From Butyrivibrio fibrisolvens (GTDB taxonomy: Bacteria; Bacillota; Clostridia; Lachnospirales; Lachnospiraceae), in the NCBI RefSeq assembly GCF_023206215.1, contig NZ_CP065800.1, positions 1,798,001 through 1,862,000 on the forward strand: DNA of 64,000 nucleotides, read 5' to 3'. Below, piece after piece: positions 15,482 through 22,856 of the stretch. Under the pieces are notes generated by a model that saw only the letters and a list, made by a program, of their open reading frames with translations, was not told the DNA's origin and did no database searches. How positions within the stretch are numbered: the stretch's first letter is position 1; each line of letters opens with the position of its first letter. Both the position numbers and the translations under genes were made by a program.

Positions 15482-15770
15482 GCAATCATCAACATAAATA
15501 TGCGGTCACTTCCTTTTTTGTTAATTGGATTAAAACAGAAATACTACGAAAGGCAAGGTTTTAAGCTTTCAATGAGAAATATGATGTTTACAAATTTAAC
15601 AGCCATAGAAACCAGAGCATATGATTGCACGATCGATATGCTTAGTACTCGTGCGCTCGATTTGGCGACATCACGCAGCAAAACAGGTATAGAAAGAAAT
15701 AGAAGGATAGATTATAAAGTCCTATGTTAGACTGATACCAGGCACATTGGAATAATAATCAGGGTTTTAG

Positions 15771-15804
15771 GATCTATCCGTGAAAGTGGGTAGGTCCTTT
15801 TTTG
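15771..15804 (+). terminator. Intrinsic terminator
   Basis: GGATCTATCC pairs with GGGTAGGTCC (two G-U pairs) around GTGAAAGT, followed by TTTTTT. Confidence 0.75.
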
Positions 15805-15890
15805 ATGCACAAGACTGGCAAGCGAATGGATGCCTGCGACCCTGCTCCCGCGACTAAGCTATAGAAAACTTGCAGGTTTCAGCTTCATGT

Positions 15891-15916
15891 TTTATCAACC
15901 ACGAGTTAACTGACAG
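15891..15916 (+). repeat. TTATCAACCACGAGT...TGACAG motif, copy 2
   Basis: TTTATCAACCACGAGT is followed after four bases by TGACAG; the same arrangement is at 20561-20586. A small ACTGACAGTCAGT palindrome overlaps the 3' end here. Confidence 0.5.
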
Positions 15917-16077
15917 TCAGTATGTATTGGGATATCATTTAATTAAATGGATTGTGCGCCGTCACATTAATCCGGAGGTGGTGTGAAAATCAGATGGTGT
16001 CCACCTATCGGGCGTCGCCGTAACAGTCGGATTTACAAGATTTGGGAAAATAAGTATAGCAGGGAGAGATGAGAGAA

Positions 16078-16830
16078 ATGCGTTTTGATGAGATGGACAA
16101 AAAGATGCGTGTTTACGAGCAGTCCTTAGATCAGGTATTGCTTCCAGATATTTATATGGTGGCAAGGCTTGATGGCAGAGGCTTTACAAGACTTACTAAG
16201 GAAGTCTGTCATTTTGAAGCACCATTTGATGAAAAGTTTAGAGATATGATGGTGAAAACAACAAAAACTCTCATGGATTGCGGATTCAGAGTGGTATACG
16301 CCTATACAGAAAGCGATGAGATTTCATTATTGTTTGCGGCAGATGAAGATGCATTCGGCAGAAAAGTGCGCAAGTATAATTCAACACTTGCTGCTGAAGC
16401 AAGCGCAGTCTTTTCGCTTGAACTTGGGATGGCGGCAACATTTGACTGTAGAATGGTGCCTCTTCCAAATGCGGAGAGAGTTGAGGATTACTTCAGATGG
16501 CGTCAGGAAGATGCTAACAGAAACGCTCTTAATTCACATTGTTACTGGATGCTCCGAAAGGAGGGAGTATCAGTTCATAAAGCTACGTCAGAGCTGAAAG
16601 GAAAAGGCGTTGCTTATAAAAATGAACTGCTATTCAGCAGAGGAATCAACTATGATAATTTGCCCTCATGGCAGAAACGAGGCGTAGGCATGTGGATAGA
16701 AGAGTATGGAAAAGAAGGTTTTAATCCGCTTACTGGTGAAACAAAGATGACAACACGTAAAAGAATACATGTAGATTACGAGCTGCCGTTAGGTGATGAA
16801 TATGGCAGCTTTATTCGGAAATTTACTTGA
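16078..16830 (+). CDS. Thg1-like 3'-5' RNA polymerase (tRNA-His guanylyltransferase family)
   Basis: The 250-residue product shows the Thg1 catalytic set: ARLDGRGFTRLTK with D32 and YTESDEISLLF with D80/E81, plus FDCRMVPLPN and the YFRWRQEDANRNALNSHCYW segment. Thg1-like proteins of bacteria add nucleotides 3'-5' to repair 5'-truncated tRNAs in a template-dependent way, whereas eukaryotic Thg1 adds G-1 to tRNA-His. The ATG at 16078 restores the family start (MRFDEMDKKMR); an in-frame ATG at 16069 is possible. An RNA ligase starts 17 bases downstream. Confidence 0.92.
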   Translation: MRFDEMDKKMRVYEQSLDQVLLPDIYMVARLDGRGFTRLTKEVCHFEAPFDEKFRDMMVKTTKTLMDCGFRVVYAYTESDEISLLFAADEDAFGRKVRKYNSTLAAEASAVFSLELGMAATFDCRMVPLPNAERVEDYFRWRQEDANRNALNSHCYWMLRKEGVSVHKATSELKGKGVAYKNELLFSRGINYDNLPSWQKRGVGMWIEEYGKEGFNPLTGETKMTTRKRIHVDYELPLGDEYGSFIRKFT

Positions 16831-16847
16831 GGAGGATGAGAAGAAAA

Positions 16848-17894
16848 ATGAGAAAATTAGCATCAATACAGAAGATAAAGGAAGTCTTTCCAATACCCGA
16901 TGCAGACAGACTTGAACTTGTTCAGGTTCTTGGATGGAAGTGTGTCGGAGGAAAGGGAGAATTTCATGTGGGAGATCTGGTGGTCTATTTCGAGATAGAT
17001 TCCTTTCTCCCTGTATGTGATGAGTTTGAATTCCTGAGAAAGAGTTCCTACAGAAGTAATGATTTTATGGGTGAAGGATTCAGATTAAAGACTATGAAGT
17101 TCAGGGGAGAGATATCCCAGGGATTATGCCTTGGGATTGATAAGCTCTCAAAGCTTCAGGGGATGAGTCTTGAAGAAGGAATGGATGTGACGGAAATCCT
17201 TGGAGTTCGCGAGTGGGAAATGCCAGAAAGGGCGGGATCAGGAGGAACCATGATAGGTGATCGGCCCGGATATATACCTAAGACTGATGAGACAAGGATA
17301 CAGTCAGCGCCGGAGCTGCTTAATGAGTTTAAGGGGCTACCTTATTACATAACAACCAAGATGGATGGTTCAAGTCATTCCATAGGTGTAAGGGACGGAG
17401 AAATTTCTTTTACCGGCCATAACTTCACTTATAAGGATGACGGAAAGTCAGCGTTTGTTGAGCATGTAAAAACAGCAGGTATTCCAGAAAAGATGAAGGC
17501 ATATGCAGAGGAACATGGACTGAGCTCTCTGGTTCTCCAGGGAGAATGGTGCGGGGAAGGAATACAGAAGAACAGACTTAGACTTAAGAAGCCAGAGTGG
17601 TTTGTATTTACGGCAAGAGCTGATGATAAGAGAACTGACCTGGCAACACTTAAGGAAATCTGCAGATATGTCGGATGTCAGATGGTTCCGGTGGAAGAGG
17701 AAGGCGATGATCTCTTAGCAAAGTATCCTGATGAGGCGGCTCTATTAGCAAGGGCAGAAGGTGTTGGATACAATGGGACAATAAGAGAGGGAATAGTAAT
17801 AAGGCCTGTTACGCCTGTTCACTCTTATACACTTAGCGGGCCTTTATCAATGAAAGTGATAAACAACAAGTATCTAATGAAAAATGATGAGTGA
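16848..17894 (+). CDS. RNA ligase of the DraRnl/Rnl5 type
   Basis: The 348-residue product has an N-terminal OB-like domain (about 1-120) and a C-terminal nucleotidyltransferase domain with motif I K171-M-D-G, LQGEWCGEGIQ, EGIVIRP and the motif V segment SMKVINNKYL. This order matches the Deinococcus RNA ligase DraRnl, which seals 3'-OH/5'-phosphate nicks using ATP. Start options are TTG 16827, ATG 16836 and ATG 16848; only the last leaves the GAGGAGG site (16829-16835) upstream at a usable distance. It is close behind the Thg1-like gene. Confidence 0.9.
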   Translation: MRKLASIQKIKEVFPIPDADRLELVQVLGWKCVGGKGEFHVGDLVVYFEIDSFLPVCDEFEFLRKSSYRSNDFMGEGFRLKTMKFRGEISQGLCLGIDKLSKLQGMSLEEGMDVTEILGVREWEMPERAGSGGTMIGDRPGYIPKTDETRIQSAPELLNEFKGLPYYITTKMDGSSHSIGVRDGEISFTGHNFTYKDDGKSAFVEHVKTAGIPEKMKAYAEEHGLSSLVLQGEWCGEGIQKNRLRLKKPEWFVFTARADDKRTDLATLKEICRYVGCQMVPVEEEGDDLLAKYPDEAALLARAEGVGYNGTIREGIVIRPVTPVHSYTLSGPLSMKVINNKYLMKNDE

Positions 17895-17912
17895 TTATAG
17901 ACGGGAGGCAGC

Positions 17913-18032
17913 ATGATATCGACAGTATACACAGGATCACGATTAACCATGCAGTGGAGAAGAAAGAAAAGAAGTGGATTAGTAAAGAGACACAGCAATG
18001 AAATCGAAGATATTAGAGTTTATAGAAAATAA
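17913..18032 (+). CDS. Short open frame overlapping the next ligase start
   Basis: A 39-codon frame starts at an ATG 6 bases after GGGAGG and ends 35 bases inside the Rnl1-type ligase gene in another frame. It is unrecognised and basic. It may be a leader peptide coupling translation to the downstream ATG, which itself has only a weak site, or a fragment. Confidence 0.3.
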   Translation: MISTVYTGSRLTMQWRRKKRSGLVKRHSNEIEDIRVYRK

Positions 18033-19104
18033 TACAGATAGCTGGGAAGAAAAGCTGAATGCAAGGCTCATTAGGATAAGCCGTAATGGTGATCTGGCAT
18101 GCTTTAAGTATATGGCAGAAGCTGATTTCTCAGATCCACTGGTATGTGAAGCAAGAGGAATCATGATCGATGTGGTTCAACTTTCTGTGGTCTGCTGGCC
18201 GTTTGATAAGTTTTTTAATGTACAGGAACAGTATGCTGCAGATATCGACTGGAATAGCGCCAGAGTGCTGGAAAAAATAGATGGCTCTATGATAAAGCTT
18301 TTCTGGTACAAAGGTGCATGGAGATTTGCAACAAGCTCCACTTGCGATGCAGGAAATGCTCCTGTTCCGGGATATAAGGATCTGAGTTATGCAGATATCA
18401 TTAACAAGGCAGAGAATATAGCGGAGATACCATTTGATAAGCTGAATAAGGATTACACATACGTTTTTGAATTGGTATCTCCATTTACTCAGGTTGTCAT
18501 CAGATATGATGTGACTTTTTTATTCTTTCTTGCAGCAAGGAATAACAAGACCGGTGAAGAGTTGGATACAGAGCTTCTGCAATTTAGGAGACCCAGGAGC
18601 TTTGTACTAAAATCTATGAATGAGTGTCTTGATGCTGCTCTTGCGCTAAATAAGGGCGACGAGATAGAGGATGAGGGCTTTGTTGTGGTTGATGGGAAGC
18701 ATAACAGGGTCAAGATAAAATCCCCGTCATACGTCGCTATTCATAGAATATCCACGAACAAAGTGTTCACAGCAAAGAGAATGTCAGAGCTTTTCTGCAA
18801 TGGAGAGGATCTTTCAAAATTGGCAAAAGACTTCCCGGCTAATGCGCATATCATAAAGTATTATGACTGGCAGTTTGCTGAGATAAAGCATAAAACAGAA
18901 GACATGATGCTCTATTCCAGGCGCCTTTATGAAGAATACGACCATGACAGGAAAGCAGTAGCAATGACCATAAAGGATTCACCATATGCCTGGGCTGGGT
19001 TCAGGGCAATCGGTAACGATAAGGATATCACTGATATCATGGCAGTGCTTGCACCGGCAAATGTTGAAAAACTGATTGTGGAGTATCCTGAGATAAGTAA
19101 ATAA
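17998..19104 (+). CDS. T4 Rnl1-type RNA ligase
   Basis: The 368-residue product, close to the length of T4 RNA ligase 1 (374), contains EARGIMID, WPFDKFFN, motif I E-K93-I-D-G-S, a YVFELVSP segment (motif IIIa region), DEGFVVVD (motif IV) and VKIKSPSY (motif V). T4 Rnl1 reseals tRNA-Lys broken in the anticodon loop by the PrrC ribotoxin, together with a kinase-phosphatase. It is from a different ligase family than the gene just upstream, so the two probably have different substrates. Confidence 0.9.
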   Translation: MKSKILEFIENNTDSWEEKLNARLIRISRNGDLACFKYMAEADFSDPLVCEARGIMIDVVQLSVVCWPFDKFFNVQEQYAADIDWNSARVLEKIDGSMIKLFWYKGAWRFATSSTCDAGNAPVPGYKDLSYADIINKAENIAEIPFDKLNKDYTYVFELVSPFTQVVIRYDVTFLFFLAARNNKTGEELDTELLQFRRPRSFVLKSMNECLDAALALNKGDEIEDEGFVVVDGKHNRVKIKSPSYVAIHRISTNKVFTAKRMSELFCNGEDLSKLAKDFPANAHIIKYYDWQFAEIKHKTEDMMLYSRRLYEEYDHDRKAVAMTIKDSPYAWAGFRAIGNDKDITDIMAVLAPANVEKLIVEYPEISK

Positions 19105-19125
19105 GAAGATGAGAGGAAGGTTTAA

Positions 19126-19980
19126 ATGGGACGAAATGATAATGTAGCAATATTCCAAGATACAGAAAAGATGTGCAGAGAGAACGTTCGGCTAAGGGAG
19201 TCTATAAAACAGGCATCTGAGAATCAGAAGCTTATTCTGGAGGGAGATTCATTATTTGCAACTGAGAAAGATAAGTATGATGAATCAGCTAAGATAGTAG
19301 TCTCAAAGAAAAAGACATTTGAGGCTGCAAGTGCATACAAAGGTATGAAAGTTGCTGTTCATAATTTTGCGTCAGCAACAAATCCGGGCGGTGGAGTGGT
19401 TAAGGGATCTACAGCCCAGGAAGAATGTCTGTGCAGATGCTCGACTTTGTACAGCATGCTTAATGTCAAGGAGATGTGGAATGGATTTTATGCTCCTCAC
19501 AGGAATGTAGCTGATCCAATTCACAATGATGACATTATATATACTCCGGGAGTTGTAGTGTTTAAAACAGACACAGCGGCTCCTGTTGTTATGCCAGAAA
19601 CGCAGTGGTATGAAGTTGACGTTATTACCTGTGCTGCTCCTAATCTACGGGACAATCCAAGTAATCCATATAACAAGAACGATGGAAATAGAAAGGCAAA
19701 AATATCAGATAGAGAGCTGTTTGAACTTCATGAAAAGAGGCTCAAGAGAATACTGGATGTTGCCGTGGCTAATGCTGATGAAGTAGTTATATTGGGGGCA
19801 TTTGGATGTGGAGCATTTCAGAATAAACCGGAGATTGTTGCCAGAGCTGCAGCAAATGTGATTAATGACTATCTGTATATGTTAAAAAATATAGAATTTG
19901 CTGTTTATTGCAGTCCTAAGGACAGTCGGAATTACGATGCATTTAAGCGAGAACTGGCTAGAATTGCGAATCAGAGATAA
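19126..19980 (+). CDS. Microbial PARG-like (TIGR02452) ADP-ribosyl hydrolase
   Basis: The 284-residue product carries the PARG signature NFASATNPGGGVVKG (GGG at 88-90) and the catalytic QEE at 98-100, followed by CRCSTLY, and a macro-like C-terminal part ending VILGAFGCGAFQN. Enzymes of this family remove ADP-ribose from proteins; relatives act on nucleic acids or on ADP-ribose cyclic phosphate. It starts 21 bases after the Rnl1-type ligase and ends 12 bases before the next gene, so it is almost certainly co-transcribed with them. Confidence 0.88.
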   Translation: MGRNDNVAIFQDTEKMCRENVRLRESIKQASENQKLILEGDSLFATEKDKYDESAKIVVSKKKTFEAASAYKGMKVAVHNFASATNPGGGVVKGSTAQEECLCRCSTLYSMLNVKEMWNGFYAPHRNVADPIHNDDIIYTPGVVVFKTDTAAPVVMPETQWYEVDVITCAAPNLRDNPSNPYNKNDGNRKAKISDRELFELHEKRLKRILDVAVANADEVVILGAFGCGAFQNKPEIVARAAANVINDYLYMLKNIEFAVYCSPKDSRNYDAFKRELARIANQR

Positions 19981-19992
19981 GGGGAACAAATA

Positions 19993-20511
19993 ATGCATTC
20001 TACAATTTTTGTTTTGAATGATAATCCAATTTCGGAAAACGATGTCATTGACGATGACTATTTTTCAGTGAGTCAGATAGAGCGCCGGGGATATGATTAT
20101 TGTGGTGTAACGAATCTTGAGTATGAAGCAAGGGACTATTTTTCTGGATATTACTCCGAATTTTTTCAGACAGAGATCATGAAAACGGAGTATGAGGATT
20201 ATCCTGAAGACAACTTTGTGCAGTACAAGATGACCATTAAAAATCGTGAAAAATTCATGAAAGGCGTTTATAAAAGATATCGCAAGGCTTTAAAAGAATT
20301 CAGCAATACTCTTACATTGGAAAAACTTTTGGATAGTGAAGACAGAGATATCCATTATTTGCTATATAAGCTGCAGTGTGTAATGGATGATACATGTGCT
20401 TTGCAATTCTACAGTGATTATGGGGATTTTGAGAGCCCTGAGCAGTTAATGCGTCGTTGTAAGGATGGAGATGTTTATTATATAGTTGCTGCTTTTGACT
20501 ATCATTTTTGA
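19993..20511 (+). CDS. Hypothetical protein in the RNA-repair operon
   Basis: The 172-residue product is acidic and rich in Tyr, Phe and Asp, with no signal peptide or transmembrane segment. I do not recognise a family. Readable features are an N-terminal HSTIFVLNDNPI strand, a YEARDYFSGYYSEFF segment and a C-terminal VYYIVAAFDYHF strand, suggesting an alpha/beta fold. AAGGGGAAC lies just upstream and the gap to the PARG-like gene is 12 bases, so it is the last gene of the run. Confidence 0.6.
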   Translation: MHSTIFVLNDNPISENDVIDDDYFSVSQIERRGYDYCGVTNLEYEARDYFSGYYSEFFQTEIMKTEYEDYPEDNFVQYKMTIKNREKFMKGVYKRYRKALKEFSNTLTLEKLLDSEDRDIHYLLYKLQCVMDDTCALQFYSDYGDFESPEQLMRRCKDGDVYYIVAAFDYHF

Positions 20512-20560
20512 CAAAAACAAGAGAAAAACTTGTGGCAAGGAAAATGAGGAGTAGGTAACG

Positions 20561-20586
20561 ATTATCAACCACGAGTCGAATGACAG
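20561..20586 (+). repeat. TTATCAACCACGAGT...TGACAG motif, copy 3
   Basis: ATTATCAACCACGAGT followed by TGACAG after four bases, as at 15891. It lies between the RNA-repair operon and the YkgJ-family gene. Confidence 0.5.
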
Positions 20587-20640
20587 CAATTCAATTATTA
20601 CCTATCATTGATGGTAACAATAAAGAAAGAGGAATTATTC

Positions 20641-21354
20641 ATGAATGATAGACAGAAAATGATTGAAGAGCTAATGAAGCATCCTATTGGCAAAGATCAG
20701 GAATTTCATTTCCATTGTGATCAATGTGGAGAATGTTGTAAGAATCGTGTTGATATTTTGCTCTCACCGTTTGACCTTTGCCGCATGGCAAAGGCGTTGA
20801 ATAAACCGTTGCCGGAAGTGCTTCAGGAGTATGGAAATCTCTATTTGGGAAATACAAGCAAAATGCCATTGGTTTCGTTAAAAATGCGGGAAGATAATGG
20901 TAAATGTCCTTTTTTAATGGATGATAATCGATGTAAGATCCATAGCAATAAACCAACAGTTTGTGCTTTGTATCCTCTCGGGAGAGGTGCTTCACGCGAA
21001 GCAAAGAAAGCTAAGATTTTTTATATCCTGCAGCCTACAACTTGTGGAGGAATGGATGAAATTCATACTCCCAGAGAGTGGATGGGGGAGTTTAATCTTC
21101 TCGAGAGTGAGCAGTGGTTTTCTGTATGGCAGGACATTGTAATGGAAATATCAGAGCAAATAAGAAAAGTGCTCCCTCAAATGCCTGGCAGAAGCGGTGA
21201 TGAATTATTGATGGGGATCACTGAGATCCTATATCTTCATTATAAATTGGACAAGCCGCTAATACCTCAGGTTAAAGAGAACGGCAAATTGGCAGAAAAG
21301 ATGTTGATGATGGTAAAAGGTACATTAAAAGAATATAGAGGATGGCGGGGATAA
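20641..21354 (+). CDS. YkgJ-family cysteine-cluster protein
   Basis: The 237-residue product has the CxxCGxCC cluster (FHCDQCGECCKN), then GKCPFLMDDNRCKIH and the PTVCALYPLGR segment, typical of putative Fe-S or zinc binding YkgJ/UPF0153 proteins. Function is unknown. The ATG at 20641 has AGAGGAA upstream; an in-frame ATG at 20608 is less likely. The extended C-terminal helical region of about 110 residues is unassigned. Confidence 0.8.
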   Translation: MNDRQKMIEELMKHPIGKDQEFHFHCDQCGECCKNRVDILLSPFDLCRMAKALNKPLPEVLQEYGNLYLGNTSKMPLVSLKMREDNGKCPFLMDDNRCKIHSNKPTVCALYPLGRGASREAKKAKIFYILQPTTCGGMDEIHTPREWMGEFNLLESEQWFSVWQDIVMEISEQIRKVLPQMPGRSGDELLMGITEILYLHYKLDKPLIPQVKENGKLAEKMLMMVKGTLKEYRGWRG

Positions 21355-21439
21355 TGGGGCACGATTCTTACATGGTGAACGCAGCGGAAAATTAGTTATT
21401 TTGTGGCTTTGCGGTTCCACATGTACTATGCTAACGTTC

Positions 21440-21468
21440 TTGACGAAAAGAATAAAATATGTTATATA
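21440..21468 (+). promoter_or_regulatory. Sigma-A promoter of the toxin-antitoxin pair
   Basis: TTGACG and TATATA with a 17-base spacer; the toxin GTG lies 23 bases downstream. Confidence 0.7.
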
Positions 21469-21491
21469 TAGCATAAAGTGAGGGAGGCAAT

Positions 21492-21857
21492 GTGTCAAAT
21501 TTTCAAATAAATTTTTATAGAGACATAGACGGCAGTAAGCCTGTTGGATTATTTATTAGGACTTTGGATGTAAAGATGAAGGCCAAGGTTGTGGCTAATC
21601 TTCACTTGCTTGAGGAGTATGGCAATCTTGCTAGGGAACCTCTTTCTAAAGAGCTAGAGGATGGAATATTTGAATTACGAAGTGGAGAAGGTAATAACAT
21701 AGTCAGGATATTGTATTTCTTTGATAAGGGGCAAATCATAATTGCAACTAATGGTTTTGTTAAAAAACAACAGAAAACACCTAGAGGTGAAATTGATTTA
21801 GCTAAGCAGAGAAGAATCGACTACCATAGTAGGAAGGAGGCAGGAACATATGAGTGA
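21492..21857 (+). CDS. HigB/RelE-type toxin (Gp49-like)
   Basis: The 121-residue product starts at a GTG preceded by AGGGAGG. It has the ParE/RelE-superfamily pattern of the Gp49/HigB group: LEEYGNLAREPLSKELEDGIFELR followed by VRILYFF and a C-terminal ATNGFVKKQQKTPRGEIDLA segment. Such toxins cleave mRNA on the ribosome. It precedes and overlaps the antitoxin gene by 8 bases, the reversed order typical of higBA. Confidence 0.85.
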   Translation: MSNFQINFYRDIDGSKPVGLFIRTLDVKMKAKVVANLHLLEEYGNLAREPLSKELEDGIFELRSGEGNNIVRILYFFDKGQIIIATNGFVKKQQKTPRGEIDLAKQRRIDYHSRKEAGTYE

Positions 21858-22140
21858 TCTTCAGGAATTAACAAATGAACTTATGCAGGATCCTGAGTTT
21901 AAAAAAGAATATGAGGCACTTCAGCCAGAAATGGATATTGCAAGAGCGATACTTGATGCAAGAATCCATGCGGGTATGACTCAGTTGGAATTGTCAGAGA
22001 AGAGCGGTATAAGTCAAGCGGACATAAGCAGATTGGAGAAGGGTACAAGAAATCCTAGTATTGCGCTTCTTAAACGCCTTGCTGAAGCTATGGACAGTAC
22101 TTTAAAAATAGAGTTTGTTCCTAAAAAAATGGTAAGATAA
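21850..22140 (+). CDS. HigA-type XRE antitoxin
   Basis: The 96-residue product has an XRE helix-turn-helix around residues 38-85 (MTQLELSEKSGISQADISRLEKG) and an N-terminal helix likely to contact the toxin. It starts inside the toxin's last codons with AAGGAGG upstream. Autoregulation of the promoter at 21440 is expected for this family. Confidence 0.88.
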   Translation: MSDLQELTNELMQDPEFKKEYEALQPEMDIARAILDARIHAGMTQLELSEKSGISQADISRLEKGTRNPSIALLKRLAEAMDSTLKIEFVPKKMVR

Positions 22141-22189
22141 TAACTTGTTTGGCTTTATGTCAAGATAGAGGTTATAAGAGGAATTAGAT

Positions 22190-22306
22190 CTATTTCTTCT
22201 TACGATTAGATAAGAGTAGCCCTGCAAGCAGTGTAACTGGTACAGCAAGTACTGATATCAGTGTAGCTGCTCTAGCAGTAATGCTGCTCTTATTATTTTG
22301 CTGTTT
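22190..22306 (-). pseudogene. C-terminal membrane-anchor fragment of a surface protein
   Basis: Reading on the - strand gives a Ser/Asn-rich lead, the hydrophobic stretch LISVLAVPVTLLAGLLLS and the basic tail NRKKK before TAG. This is the typical end of a wall- or membrane-anchored protein, but no sorting motif is visible and the frame is closed upstream by a stop, so only the tail remains. Confidence 0.45.
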
Positions 22307-22353
22307 TCAGTGTTGTTCACGCTCATGGTAGATGGCCTTTCATTGAATCAAGT

Positions 22354-22453
22354 ATGAATTTTAATGATGGAAGAACACTTGTCCTAAGATCAGCGGAGGA
22401 AAAAGATGCTGTTACCATGCTGGACTACATAAAGCAGACAGCAGAAGAAAGGC
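22354..22453 (+). pseudogene. N-terminal fragment of a GNAT acetyltransferase
   Basis: From an ATG at 22354 the frame reads MNFNDGRTLVLRSAEEKDAV and MLDYIKQTAEE, resembling the first strand and helix of GNAT proteins. At about 22450 it joins, out of frame, the 3' part of a nucleoside phosphorylase gene. Confidence 0.5.
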
Positions 22454-22645
22454 TGTTCTGTGGTGGAAATGGAATGTGCAGCCCTTGTAGCATGCTGTAG
22501 GAAACGTGGAGCGAAGTTTGGACAGTTCCTGTTCACTGCTGATTCATTGGCTAATGTGCATGAGTATGATGCCAGGTCATTTGGTACAGGGTCCCATGAG
22601 AAAGCATTGTTGCTTGGACTTGATGCTTTGAGAGATTATAACTAA
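22450..22645 (+). pseudogene. 3' fragment of nucleoside phosphorylase (duplicate of 12177-12372)
   Basis: The segment is nearly identical to the end of the gene at 11914-12372, from the GCSVVEMECAALAA region to the stop, with only a few substitutions (for example Val for Ala in one codon). It is joined to a GNAT fragment upstream and to a tRNA 3' half downstream at a shared TAACTAA. Confidence 0.85.
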
Positions 22646-22717
22646 TCTGAAGGTCGTGGGTTCCCTCGCAGAGCTCGGAGTCGCAAGCATGGCATCCCAC
22701 GGATGACTGCTACCCAT
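22643..22717 (+). pseudogene. tRNA-Lys 3'-half remnant with a 52-nt T loop
   Basis: Bases 22643-22660 equal positions 13617-13634 of tRNA-Lys(CUU). The T-stem strand GTGGG (22656-22660) can pair with CCCAT (22713-22717), enclosing 52 nt that are 47/52 identical to the T-loop insert of tRNA-Met at 13917-13968. The 5' half of the tRNA is missing. Confidence 0.7.
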
Positions 22718-22856
22718 AAGGTCTCCTAAACAAGGAAATAAAGCTAGAAATGTCTAAGAATAGTAATGAAAAAAATCATGTTATTATGCATTACAATATT
22801 GACTTGTGATATTGTTATGATAGCGTAGTTATATCTTTTTGGTGGCGGGGTAAAAT

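Larger units (their letters stand above)
15482..16077. other. Mostly non-coding 0.6-kb spacer before the RNA-repair genes
   Basis: An unrecognised open frame spans about 15500-15730 (MRSLPFLLIG...) without a ribosome-binding site. It is followed by a terminator (15771-15804), the TTATCAACCACGAGT motif (15891) and, at about 15955-16035, a G/C-richer stretch with complementary segments AGGTGG and CCACCT that could be a structured leader of the Thg1 gene. Confidence 0.4.

Noticed and set aside
13917..22712. Definite prophage or integrative element between the two T-loop repeats
   Set aside because: No integrase, relaxase or phage structural gene lies between them; direct repeats alone are insufficient, so it is kept only as a hypothesis.
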